NCBI RefSeq assembly: GCF_003086295.3
Contig: NC_092051.1
Location: 7,432,810 to 7,496,809 of the forward strand
Direction: 5' to 3'
DNA length: 64,000 nucleotides
DNA from: Arachis hypogaea
Lineage: Eukaryota > Streptophyta > Magnoliopsida > Fabales > Fabaceae
A program made the position numbers and the translations under genes. Below are positions 10,356-21,929 of this stretch, one piece after another. Under the pieces are notes generated by a model. It saw nothing but the letters and a program-made list of their open reading frames with translations. It was not told where the DNA came from and searched no databases. How positions within the stretch are numbered: the first letter of the stretch is position 1; each line of letters starts with the position of its first letter.

Positions 10356-11308
10356 AGTGAACGGAAAGAATACTTTAAAATAAAAATACTTTTTTATTAT
10401 GAAAACCCGATATTATCAGAGTATATATCTTTTTTTCAAAAGAGATATTATTATTCCTAAAACAAATATTTTGAATGGTGATTTTACTGCTAAGAGTGGC
10501 TATGGATGGAACACATGCCGAAGCTGTTTATGGTATTCAAGTATGTATCATGTATGGGGGTTTAATTATATGGAGTTATGGAGGAAGACAAGTTGCACTC
10601 AACAACTATGAGTGCGATCATTTGAAAAGAGAGCTTTTTATAAAGCATAAGTAGGGGTCTATATACTCCACTACTATACTTTGATGATGAAGATGAAAAA
10701 CACTATTCATATACATCAAATATTTTTTATATTCGTATAAAATGCAATTGTTACTAATTAATTGTGTATTTAATTCTTTTAACTAAAAAATATCTTGTAT
10801 AATTGTTAAAAAAATATTGATATCAAAACAATATTTATTATAAAGATAGATAGTATATATAACGAGATTGGAGCGATAAAGATATAATAGAAAATTTGAG
10901 GGTTTTTAGTTTTCGTTTGTTTCCAAGTATAAGATAATGAGTTAAGAATATAAAAATATAAAATTATATTTATTAAATAAAATATGAATATTAATATTGT
11001 GTCTGAGATATTAAATTAATATATTTTATATTATTATATTTTTTGTTATTTTATTTTTAAAAATTTTGTGTGAAAAAATATGAATAAATTAAAATTTTTA
11101 ATTTATTTTATTTTATATTTATTTTATTATTAAATAAATATAAAAATATTAAGAAAAATATTAGGAGATTATTTCTATACTATTAAAATTTAAAATTTTA
11201 AGTTTAAAATTTAATATTAATTAATTATTGACTAAAAAAAAAATTTTATTGGTGATGTAATATATTCCTCGGCATAAGAGGCCAATATATTAATGAAAAT
11301 AATAAAAA
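10356..11308. other. Intergenic, no recognised gene
   Basis: A 70-codon frame at 10399-10611 (plus) encodes a Cys/Trp/Tyr-rich peptide I do not recognise. It has no family signature. The rest is AT-rich. Confidence 0.5.
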
Positions 11309-11556
11309 GAAAAAGTATAGGGTACTAATATACTATCTGTCAATTTATTGTCAACAATAATTAATATCAAAAGACACTTCCACAAAAAAAAACACATATA
11401 AGAAAACATATTCAAAAGACACATTCACAAAGACATTTTTATTAGACATAGCCATAAAAAAAATATTTTCATTAGACACATTCAAAAAAATACTTCCATT
11501 AAGTACAACCATAAATAAGAGTTGGTAGAATCTTTGTTGATTACCTAGCAGAATTA
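11309..11556. mobile_element. MITE family G, copy 1
   Basis: It begins GAAAAAGTATAGGGTAC and has an imperfect inverted right end. It is flanked by taataaaaa (11300-11308) and taatagaaa (11557-11565), 8 of 9 matching. The interior has repeated agacacattcacaaagac-like units. Copy 2 is at 51537-51773. Confidence 0.7.
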
Positions 11557-11565
11557 TAATAGAAA

Positions 11566-13140
11566 ACTAGTTTGTATTGATAAATGTAAAGAAAAATATT
11601 ATTCAGCAATATTTCTCTTTTTAATTTGATTTAGTCCCTGAATTTAGGTTTAAACAATGAAAACCATTAAATTTTAAAATATAAATTACAAAATAGTCTC
11701 TTTTATAGACTTTAATATTTGTATTATCACTATTTGAGTTTTATTTTTAATTTAATATACTAAGATATTTTAATTTGTTATGGTTTATTAAAATCTTTTA
11801 TTCATTATTTATTTAAATTTAGAAAATACAATAGTAATTATACATTTAAAATTAAAGCTAATTAAGCCAAATAAATTTTTTTATTCATAGTTATTATTAG
11901 AATTGAGAATTGATGAGTTTAATTCAACCTCACTTATGAGATAATGAGATGAGGGGTGTTTCATATTTATAAAATTTTTAGAAATATTCTAGAAATGATT
12001 ATATAAAGTATGAATATTTGTAAATAAGTGGTCTAATAATAGATTGAGTGGGCCTAATTCAATCTAAAAAATTAATTTATGGAGTGAATAATATCTTATA
12101 TTTATAAACTCTTTAAAAAATTTATTATTAAGAGACGTGAGATTTGTAATAATTATTAAATTATACAACATTTTAAAGTATAAAGGGGTTATTATGGATA
12201 AATCTATATATATCAATTGCTTTAAACAGTGTACCTTTTTTTTTTTTTTTTTCTCAGGTAACCATCTAAGGATATGATCCTTCTCGGAAGCTGGTGAAAG
12301 TTATCTTTTTGAAAGGAAAAGTTCTCACTTTTAATTTTATTGTTTTATTTCTGAGAAAGATATGATGAATACTATGAATGGCCCCACCGTTAGTGTGCAA
12401 TTTTATTATTTTAAACTTTAAAGAATGAGACTTACCCCACCAAAATCAAACAACATTTTTTTTAATGTAACTACAGTCAAAACTTGATCATATCGAAACC
12501 GGGATACTAATCATCGTCCTACTATTTAATTAATTAAGTGTCGAAACTTAATTCGCCAGTTTCATAATCAAGTAATGGGATTAACACTTTATATAGTTTC
12601 AGTACTGATCGGTTGGAGTATATAAATTATAAATATAATTAATTGAATTGATGTGAGTTAATTTTTATTTTATTTAAAAAAAAAAAAAAAAAAAGAGGCG
12701 CCTACTTACTCGAAACTTTTTTTTATATATATACTAGAACACGAATGTTATTGCATCAAGTAAAACATGCATGATATATACAGTGAATTATCTAGCACAA
12801 AGATGCTAAATAAAAATTTGTTATAGAGATATAACTTTTTATGTATATTTATTTATTAGGTTAAGTTTTTATACCCTCTTTTTTTGTTTTATGTTGTGTT
12901 TTTAGTCTTTTTTATGCTCCATTTAATTCTGTTGAACTTATTTTAAAAAAAAAAAGTTTATGATAAATAATTTATTTATATAGTATTAAAATTTTAATAA
13001 TAAAATATTTAAGAGTTCGATTCTTATTATTTAATTGATAGAAAGTAAAATGTTTATATACCGTTTATGTAAAGAAAAAAAAATCTCTTTTAATACGATA
13101 AGACGTATTAAAATTGTAATATTTATGTTTCTTTATTTAT
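11566..13140. other. AT-rich intergenic DNA
   Basis: No gene is seen. There are homopolymer tracts near 12236-12252 (T) and 12676-12694 (A). Confidence 0.5.
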
Positions 13141-13149
13141 TATATATTA

Positions 13150-13514
13150 GGGTAAAGTATACTTTTTATTCTTAAAGTTTGGAAAAAATTTTAAAAATAT
13201 TTCTAAGTTTTATTTTGTTTCAATTTTGTCTCATAAGTTTTCGATTTGCATCAAATATACTCTTGACGGCCAAATTTTCAAAAAAAATAAGACCAATCTA
13301 ACAATAAAGCATGAAAATTATACTTGATTTGCTTGTGTTGAGGGTTGTTCTTATGAAATTGTTGTTGAATTGGTCTTAAATTTTTGAAAAATTAGCCGTC
13401 AGGGGTATATTTGATGCAAATAAAAAATTTTTGGGACAACATTGAAATAAAATAAAACTTAGAAATTTTTTGAAACTTTTGTCAAACTTTAGGGACAAAA
13501 ATTATACTTTACCC
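13150..13514. mobile_element. Foldback MITE family C, copy 1 (365 bp, perfect 9-bp TSD)
   Basis: Perfect target duplication tatatatta at 13141-13149 and 13515-13523. The terminal inverted repeats start GGGTAAAGTATA and extend imperfectly for well over 100 bp. The unpaired centre contains cttgtgttgagggttgttc. A second copy with its own duplication is at 41222-41598. The 9-bp TSD suggests a Mutator-type non-autonomous element. Confidence 0.85.
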
Positions 13515-13523
13515 TATATATTA

Positions 13524-14281
13524 TGATCGGTTTAGACTTTAAATAATTTTATGGCAATTACATATATAAAATGACACAACTAAAACTTCAATAAATTGAT
13601 GAGTTTTCAATTATTTGGTTAATGATATAAGAGTGATATAAAAATTTTCAAATATTTAAAACATTTTGCTAGATAGAGAGTGTATGTTTGAGTATAGAGA
13701 GCACAATTCTGGTTACTTAAATCAAAGAATCAGAGCTCTAATCCAATTTGATTTTAACTTAATTGAATATAATATATGATATATAATTAATTACTTCTGA
13801 TACCACTAATTTTAAATTGATGGAGACTTAACATTAAATCAAATGATATATATATAGTTGATAGAAGTACAAGTAGTCTATGTTATTACTAGAATTTATT
13901 TGGCAATTATCAATTACAAAAAACACCATGGCAACCCCATGATTCAAACAGAAAAGAGACATTAAACGACTGTTTGAGGTAATTGGTAAGATTGTTTTGT
14001 TGTGGTTGTTTCCTGTTTGTGTTCATGGTTTTTATCGCCAAAGTGGCAGTGATGAAGCTGAAACTACGCTGGATCATGAGCACACAAATTGTCCATGATC
14101 CCATCCATGATTTTATATATATATATATAAAGTTTTCTTTAGGATTTCGACACAACAAGAGAGTAGTACTTTTCAGAGGTTGTTCTTCTGGGTTTTATTC
14201 TTTAGCTTTATTTTCTTTATTTGCTTATCTCGAATAGGATCTATCTTTCATCATCATCAATAGCAACCCTAGTTAATTGAT

Positions 14282-14364
<83 letters not shown>

Positions 14365-14860
14365 TTTATTTTATTTCTGCTAAGAAAATCTAATATATTT
14401 TTTGTATGAGAAATATTAGTTGATTACTATTTTTTATTTTTACTTTATATTTAATCAAAATAACAAGATACTCTTTATCTTTTTACCCTAAAAATATTAG
14501 TCCCTAATATTTTTCTTTCTATATTGCGTATCTGAATATATATATAAAAAAAAATTATTTTTAGTGAAAATAATATAATACCTACTTGATATCTTATTCA
14601 ATTTATATTTTATGATAAATATATATTTGTTATTATTACTGTATATTATAATGATAATTATATATTTTTTATATCATTAAAAAAGTTTTCACTAACAATT
14701 ATAATTGCTACTAAAATTTTTTAGCGCAAAAGTATAAGACGTCTAAGTTTTAGTTGCTGGTAAATATATTAACAGCTATTTTTATTGTCGTTAAAAACAA
14801 AATAAATAATCTCTAAAAATAATCTTCTAGTAGTGATATATATAAAGAATTTATCTTTAG
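13524..14860. other. Intergenic with a long TA microsatellite
   Basis: No recognised gene. Overlapping open frames around 13910-14237 on both strands show no known domain. Confidence 0.5.
14285..14362. repeat. (TA)n microsatellite
   Basis: About 78 bp of uninterrupted AT dinucleotides. Confidence 0.95.
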
Positions 14861-15199
14861 ATATATTAATTTAGCTAACTCTGTCTATGTTACATTTGTG
14901 GTATATAGACGGTTCAAGTTCGGATAAAGGAGGAGGGTTGTGTTAGGTCTTCGACAATCAACATAAAAATTTAGTCGAATCTTCATGACATGGATCAAAG
15001 ACGTTATTGCGCTAAAGTTAGGTTGTTGCCTGGAAGTAACACACTGTATGGCTCGCGTACAGTGTTAAATGAGCAAGATCCGCTGCATCGGTATCTGGGT
15101 GTAGTGTTAAATGAGTAAGAATTCTCACGTTTTTGTGAATGGACGAGGGTAAATAAGCTAGTTCACAAAGAAAAAAGTAAAGGTTGGGGCAACAGAAGG

Positions 15200-16289
15200 T
15201 TGAGATTTGGGACATGGAACATAGGCACCCTAACAGAAAAATTCATGGAGGTGGTGGATACCGTGACAAGGAGAAAAATTAACATCATCATGTGCCTACA
15301 AGAAACAAAATGGGTTGGTGCGAAGGATAGAGAGTTAGATACTTCTGCGTTCAAACTTTGGTATACGGGAAAGGTGAATATATAATAGGAATGAGGTAGG
15401 TATTATCGTGAATAAGTAGTGGAATAAAGACGTAGTGGATGTCAAGAGAGTAGGAGATCACATCATCTCTATCAAACTTGTGGTGGAATGAGGTATTTTT
15501 CATGTGATTAGCGCTTATGCACCGCAAGTGGGTTCGGAAGAGCAACACAAGATAAGATTTTGGGAGGATCTTGAGAGTTTGGTCTAAGACATACCTTCGG
15601 GAGATAAGATTTTCTTAGGATGAGATTTAAATGGTCATGTTGGAAGAGAAGCAATAGAAGGTATTCATGGAGGCCATGGTTTTGGGGTGGTCAATACCGA
15701 AAATAAAACTATTTTGGACTTTTCCTCAATTTTTGATCTCCTCATCGCAAATACATATTTTAAAAAGAGAGACGAACATCTTATAACTTATAAGAGTGGC
15801 ATGAAAAGCTCTCAAATCGACTTCTTCTTGTTGAGAAGAGTCAACCGAAAATTTTGCATTAATTGTAAAATTATTACAGGAGAGAGTTTAACAACACAAC
15901 ATAAGATGATTGTCATAGATTTTCGAATTAAGCAAAAATTAAGGAAATTACATCATATAAAAAACCCAAAGACGAGGTGGCGGTGGATGAAAAGTGAAGA
16001 ATAAAGAAGCTTCCTAAGACGGGTAGAAGAAGAGGTAAAGTGGGATGGGAACAGAATCGCGGAGGAGATGTGGAGAGAGATGGCAGAAGTTATTAGAAAA
16101 ATAGCAAAAGAAAGTTTTGGTGAATCTAGAGGGATAGGACCAAGAGACAAGGAGTCCTGGTGGTGGAATGCGAGGGTACAAGAAAAGATAAAGGCAAAAA
16201 GGTGTGCTTTAAAGAGTGGTCTTTGTGTCGCAATACAGATAATTGAAAAAAATATAAGGCGGCTAAGAAAGAAACAAAAGTGGCTGTAA
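15200..16289 (+). pseudogene. LINE endonuclease and linker region, broken
   Basis: The translation starts MRFGTWNIGTL and keeps the endonuclease hallmarks in order: the N motif (TWNIG), QETK, SAYAPQ, LNGHVG, SQIDFFLL and TQHKM. In-frame stops lie near 15383, 15418, 15488, 15585 and 15621. At the last of these the Gly/Asp stretch before LNGHVG is damaged, reading G*DLNGHVG. Another stop follows at 16002. The remainder to 16289 (MWREMAEVIRKIAKESFGES and onward) is the linker before the polymerase and ends where the deletion begins. Confidence 0.85.
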
Positions 16290-16315
16290 GCTACACAAGA
16301 ACAAGAGAAATTTTC

Positions 16316-17219
16316 ACATTAAAGATATATATGATGGGGCTACAATTAGTATGAAGACTCAAGGTGGTGTGACAGAGAAATTTTCTATTGGTATAGAATT
16401 ACACTAGGGATCATCCTTAAGTCCATATATTTTCACATTAGTCTTGGAAGTACTCACAAAGCATTTCCAAGAGCATGTACCATGGTGCATGCTTTTTGCC
16501 GATCCTTATGGAAAAGTTAAAGGAAGACCTAAATAAAAAGTTGGAGTTATGGAGAGAAGTTCTAGAAGTGTATGGTCTGCGCATAAGCCGTAGCAAGACG
16601 GAATATACAGAATGTAAGTTCGGCATGCGAAGGGAAAACCCTAATATAGAGGTGAATATTAGAGATAACATCCTACGAAAAGTTAAGAGTTTTAATTATT
16701 TTGGGTGCATCATACAGGATAATGAAAAGATTGAACAAGATGTAAATCATAGGATCCAAGCAAATTGGTCAAAATGGCAGAGTACGTCTGGTTTTATATG
16801 TGACAAAAAAGTGCCTTAAAAAATTAAAGGTAAATTCTATCACACTACTATTAGACCGGCTATGATTTATGGTACATAGTGTTGGACAGTCAAAGGGGAG
16901 CACGAATATAAACTAAGTGTATCAGAGATGAAGATGTTGAGATGGATGAGTGATCGTACGCGATTGGATAGAATAAGGAATGAATATATAAGAGAGAGAG
17001 TTGGAGTAGCATCTATTGTGGAAAAGATAGTAGAATCACGTCTCAATTGGTTTGAACATGTAAGAAGAAAATCGACAGAATACCCAGTCAGGAGGGTGGA
17101 TGAGATAGAAGATGGATAATGGGTGAAAGGTAGAGAATGACCTAAGAAGACCATCTATAAAGTGGTCAAACGAGATTTATATGTAAACGGTTTCTTTATA
17201 AACATAATATATGATAGAA
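16316..17219 (+). pseudogene. LINE reverse transcriptase C-terminal fragment, broken
   Basis: Sequence resumes after the internal deletion at a YDGAT...TQGGVTEKF segment, then [16 protein letters not shown]. The catalytic FADD box should follow, but here it reads CMLFADPY and runs out of frame. The thumb and C-terminal part follow: [20 protein letters not shown], the CDKKVP segment, and MKMLRWMSDRTR to ERVGVASIVEKIVESRLNWF. A stop occurs before GSSLSPY, and others occur downstream. It has no catalytic potential. Confidence 0.85.
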
Positions 17220-17303
17220 CCTCGATGACATTGTTTGATTCATGTAGTCGAACCCACCTAGTAGAACAAGACTTTATTATTGTTGTATATATTAATTTAG
17301 CTA

Positions 17304-20179
17304 TACAATTGATTTTGTTTATCGCTAAAACCGTGTCAATCGCTATTCTAAAAATTTCTTATAATCAAAGAACCGATCCAACAAATTAAAAAATTATATA
17401 AAATTAAATGGACAAAATCCTCAAATCACTCCTCACCTCAAATATATATAGCTATAAACATATGGGGCTTTTGTCCAAGCATGGTCTCTTACTTCTGCTT
17501 GAAGTTTTTTTCTCCATATTCCCCAAACAAATAATACCCTATACCCACAACTTGGAGAATTTTGAAGCATCAAAGAGAAAAAGAAAATGATCAAAGCATA
17601 TGTCATATGGTCTACGCATAATCATAACGGAGAAGAAAATAATATTTAAAATAAAGCAAATTTTATTTTTCTCTTCTAGGGTACAAGCCAAAAGAAGAAT
17701 TTTTTGGGCTTCCTTTTGATTATATTTATTAATACATATTTATTATTTCTTTAACGAATACATCTTTGTGTATAGTATATATACGTCAATGTTTTCCTTT
17801 TCAAAGTTATCGTGATTATGGGTCAAAATTTATTTTTGCCTTTAATTTTTCTAACTCCTTTTCCTTTTTTCTGATTGGGGCCTCACTAACAAAGTTGTCT
17901 CATCTACTTTGAGGAGGATCAAAAGTACCTCAAATAAGCCCCTCTTAGAGTGGTCCATTATTTATATATATATTTTTTAAAGGATCATTTATTTTGTTCC
18001 TACCCCAAGGCATTGTAATCATTTCATTGAAAAACAAATATAATTCACAAAACATGCACATATCATATTTTTGTGGATTATGACGTTCAAGCATTACCTT
18101 TTTTATCACATTCTGATTGGCTTCATATCTAAAGGAATCATAATAATTAAGGTAAAGTTATTGTTTAATTGGTCATCATTTTTTTTATTGTATTTTATAT
18201 ATAGAGAGAGTTCAAAATACAACATAATTAAATTGTGAATGTTAAACTAGCCTAGGCTTTGTCCATTTCTGGTTTCATATTTTATATTTTATTTTCGTGT
18301 CTTTGATACATGTTATATTGAGTTTTAGGGTGTTAATGTATAATTATTATTTATATGTTTCTATCTGATAGTTTAGATTTTAAAGAATAAATAATTTTAT
18401 AATATGATATTAAAATTTTTATAATTAAAAAATCTAATATTTATTTCTTATTTTCTCAAAAATTAATTTAAGATAACACAGACAAAAGAAAAAAAAAATG
18501 CAAATTAAAGATTTACTCAAATCCCAAAAAAAAAAAAAAAAAAAAAACACAACAACGATAAAAAAGAATAATCTTGCGTAAAGGTGCATAAATGATTTCA
18601 TGATATGGATATATATCTATCGATTTGAATATTAGCATTCACCTACATGTGTTATTTCATTAAAGGATTAGATTAAGACTTAATTAGTAAATTAATCTCT
18701 CAAACATATATACACACGTAAATACACCAGTTTAGTATCGGGAAAGTTTATAACATCAACTTTGTCCCTAGCCAACATATATATTTTACATATTATTTTA
18801 GTTTTTTTTTAATATAACTTTAATTTAATTACAAAAATATATACATCACAGTCCTTTTTTTGTTTTTACTAAAGATAGAGAAATTTAAACCCGTAACTTC
18901 TTCGGTAAATATAAGGAGACTATGTCATTTGAGTTATAATTTATTGATACATCATAATCGTTTAGTCATTATAAAGTATTAACGAATATCTATTTTTTAT
19001 GTTATTTTTTTCTACAATTTTATTTGTTTGTGAATATTAATTTTTTTTTATTTTTTTGTCCTGATTTTTGGATATTATATTTATTTCTCTATTAAATAAA
19101 ATACCACTATTATTTAAAAAAAATATTAAAAAATATCATGCATTTTTTTAGGAACTAATTAAATTGAAAAATTTTAGAGTTTGAATTGATATCATAAGTC
19201 TTTCGGTGACTAAAATAGCTTATATTAGTTTCACTTTTTGAAGAACGAATTGTTAATTTACTTTTAAATTAGTTGGTTCGTCGTTCTCTAAATCTTTTCT
19301 GGTAAATTAAAAAAATTAAATAGGTTCATATATTTAAAAAATTTGTAATTGAAACTCTAAATTATAATAGTATGAATATATAATTGAGTCCCTAACAACA
19401 CATTCATCAAGTCTCGGATGCATAGATCTAATCAAGGACAGACCTAGGTAAAAAAAAGGGGAAATAATTGTCCTCACTAAAAATTTGGAAACAAATCAAT
19501 AAGTACATATATAGATCAATATATTTTGTTCTGATTATTATATTATCTTTGTCTCTATTAAAATTTATATTAAAAGAAATTTTATTATTAATTATTAAGT
19601 TTAATATGAAACAATATTTATCTTATTATAAGTATTAAAACTAAAAATAAATAAATAAACAAATTTAACATTAATAAATATTGATTATATATTTTTTAAA
19701 ACTAACCAAATAATTAATTACTAAGCTAAAATTTAATTTTCTAAACATAAGTGAAATTATTAGTTTTTTTCTCAAAAATTAGGTAAGATAAAAAAAATAT
19801 TTATTTATTAATTAATATTTTTTAAATTGGAAATATATCAAAATAATTAAATTTAAAAAAATATATAAAATATAATATTTAATTATTTTAAAATAAAAAA
19901 AAACAATTTTAATTAATTTTTTATTATTTTAAATTAATATGCTTTTTTATTTTTATATTATAGTTTTTTTGGTACTTATATATATGATTTTAGTTTCAAA
20001 TATAAATAGGTCCATTTTTAGCAAAATCGATTTTAGTATATTTTTATCCCCATAACTAAAATTTTTTGCATTCCTCACTGGATCTATTTACATATACATT
20101 GCTCTTCTCCAAATCTTAAAACTACTAGGGTTTTCAATTTCAAAAATTCATCAAATTTCATTTTTCATAAGACTTTAAG
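17304..20179. other. Intergenic, no recognised gene
   Basis: Long AT-rich stretch with homopolymers (A tract near 18525-18547). It includes an inverted tRNA-type SINE (18868-18951). I see no exon-like sequence. Confidence 0.5.
18868..18951 (-). mobile_element. Short tRNA-only SINE, family I (inverted, degenerate)
   Basis: Read on the minus strand it matches the 90-bp SINE at 20193-20282: ataactcaaatgacatagtc (A-box region), a decayed B box (acgggtttaaatttc), then atctttagtaaa. Confidence 0.55.
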
Positions 20180-20192
20180 AGTGTGTATAGAT

Positions 20193-20282
20193 GGCCAATG
20201 AGTTATAACTCAAATGACATAGTCTCTCCATACTCTTCTAAAAGGTCGCGAGTTCAAGTCTTCTTGTCTTTGGTTAAAAAAA
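20193..20282 (+). mobile_element. Short tRNA-only SINE, family I (90 bp, 13-bp TSD)
   Basis: The whole body is a tRNA-like unit of about 80 bp with a poly-A tail. The A-box region is TATAACTCAAATGACATAG and the B box is GAGTTCAAGTC. It is flanked by agtgtgtatagat (20180-20192) and agtgtgtataaat (20283-20295), 12 of 13 matching, the hallmark of LINE-mediated insertion. A second copy with an independent duplication is at 32576-32664. Confidence 0.85.
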
Positions 20283-20295
20283 AGTGTGTATAAAT

Positions 20296-21760
20296 GACAT
20301 ATTCTAGAAAAGTAATGTAATATTTTGAGAAAATTTAAAATTTTATCCTTAAAAATATTATGTTTCAATATTTAGCGGAAAAGGTTTTCAAATTTTATTA
20401 AATTTAAAAGAAGTTTCAACTACTAATAAAAATATAGGATTTCAATTTCCACATATATAGGAAGAAATTTCAATTTCTTCTCTTCATCTCACTTAGCTTT
20501 CACAATGCGTTGCGTTATATGCATCGATCAACATTTAAAATTAAGAAATAATAAAATTAACTATACATACAATAGTTAGAAATATAATGATTCATATACT
20601 TTTTCTTATACGTTTAAATTTTTGAGAGAAATAATTTCATGACAAAAATTAAATATTAAACGATATCTTGTAAAATATTTAGAAGAAAAAAAAAATAAAA
20701 TTAAATTAATTGGTTGCAAAGAAAGGACGAAAGGTAGTGATGATCATAGGAAAAGAAGGATGAAGGGTCAAGTCTTATTGGAATTTATTCGGAGGGGCAA
20801 TCGCGTCATTTACACATAAATAGAAACGGTCTCAACATACCGCCGCAAATTAAGGCATACAATTTTCTCCTACCTTGATGAAATATATCTGCATCTATTT
20901 TGAGTCCATGTCCATGGAGCTGAGTTTGACTTTAAAGATTATATTTTCCTTTTCCTATATAATTAAATTCAACTGTAAAGTTTTTCTTATCAATAAAGAG
21001 ACCTGTTACACATACAAGTATTTTTGGTATACAAGTTTATACAAGTTAATCCTAACTTAATAAAATTCATTTTTATAATGTAAGAAAGAAGAAGAAAAAT
21101 TTTGAATTATACAAAACTTATCAATATATATACACAAAAATTTTTTAAACAATATAATATAAATAACTTGTATAAACTAAATAACTTGTATGTGAAGAAT
21201 AATTCATCAATAAACTATTTATTTATCGTTATCTTTGAAAATATTGAATAGATTTGGGAGTTTCCTAACTTCAAATGGTGACGGTCTTGACTTAGGTCTT
21301 TCATGTGGGAGAAAAAAAAAATTATTCTAATTCAATGAGTCTGATGTGGTTATTTGTCCTTATGCATGGAATTATCAACATAAGTGTTTATCATCCTGAA
21401 TTTAACTATTTTTTTTTATTAAAAATAGAAGGACTCGAAATCGCAATCTCTTATGTGATTAATTTATTTAAATGATGTATATCTCATAAAAAAAATAAAA
21501 ATATTTTAAAAATAATTTTTGTTACAAAAATTGATCTTCTAGCTCCAAGTTCAATCATAAAAAAAAATTAATGTAAAAATATACCTAAATTTATGAAAAT
21601 AATTGAAGAGTTTGTGATCCAAATATTAATTTGCAATATCTTCATTTTGATTGATAGTAGTTCCTAAATCTTTTTTTAACTAAAGTCACCTTAGTTACTA
21701 TTTATATTTAGATATGACTCCAATTATACTCTAAAACTCAAATAAAATAGAATGTCCAAT
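20296..21760. other. AT-rich intergenic DNA
   Basis: No gene is recognised. 20700-20880 is less AT-rich but holds no domain I know. 21425-21490 resembles a decayed inverted family I SINE. Confidence 0.5.
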
Positions 21761-21769
21761 TTATTTTTA

Positions 21770-21920
21770 GAGAAAGTCTAGGGGGTCAACAAATTTTGTG
21801 GTTTTTAGCCATCAATTAGTCATCAATGATGTTTTTAATGGTGTAGAATCATTCAATTTCCTTTTAATGGTTAAATGCTGGCCAGAATTTAACAAAAGTG
21901 CTAACCCCCTAGCACTCCTC
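21770..21920. mobile_element. MITE family A, copy A3 (perfect 9-bp TSD)
   Basis: Target duplication ttattttta at 21761-21769 and 21921-21929. The ends read GAGAAAGTCTAGGGGG and, on the complement of the right, GAGGAGTGCTAGGGGG. The interior shares the atggtgtaga..tggccagaa core with the other A copies. Confidence 0.85.
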
Positions 21921-21929
21921 TTATTTTTA

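Larger units (their letters stand above)
14878..17286 (+). mobile_element. Dead RTE-type LINE retrotransposon with 17-bp TSD
   Basis: A perfect 17-bp target duplication (14861-14877 and 17287-17303, sequence atatattaatttagcta) brackets the element, giving a 2409-bp copy. It has a leader of about 320 bp, then remnants of an apurinic-type endonuclease (from 15200), a fragment of reverse transcriptase and the C-terminal region. It ends in a short TTA/TTG-type repeat (tattattgttgt), as RTE-clade LINEs do. The central part of the reverse transcriptase is missing, with the junction near 16290-16320. Many stop codons and frameshifts are present, so it cannot move by itself. Confidence 0.9.

Noticed and set aside
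10399..10611. 70-codon Cys/Trp-rich frame
   Set aside because: I could not recognise a domain, and there is no promoter or splice context. It remains possible as a gene fragment.
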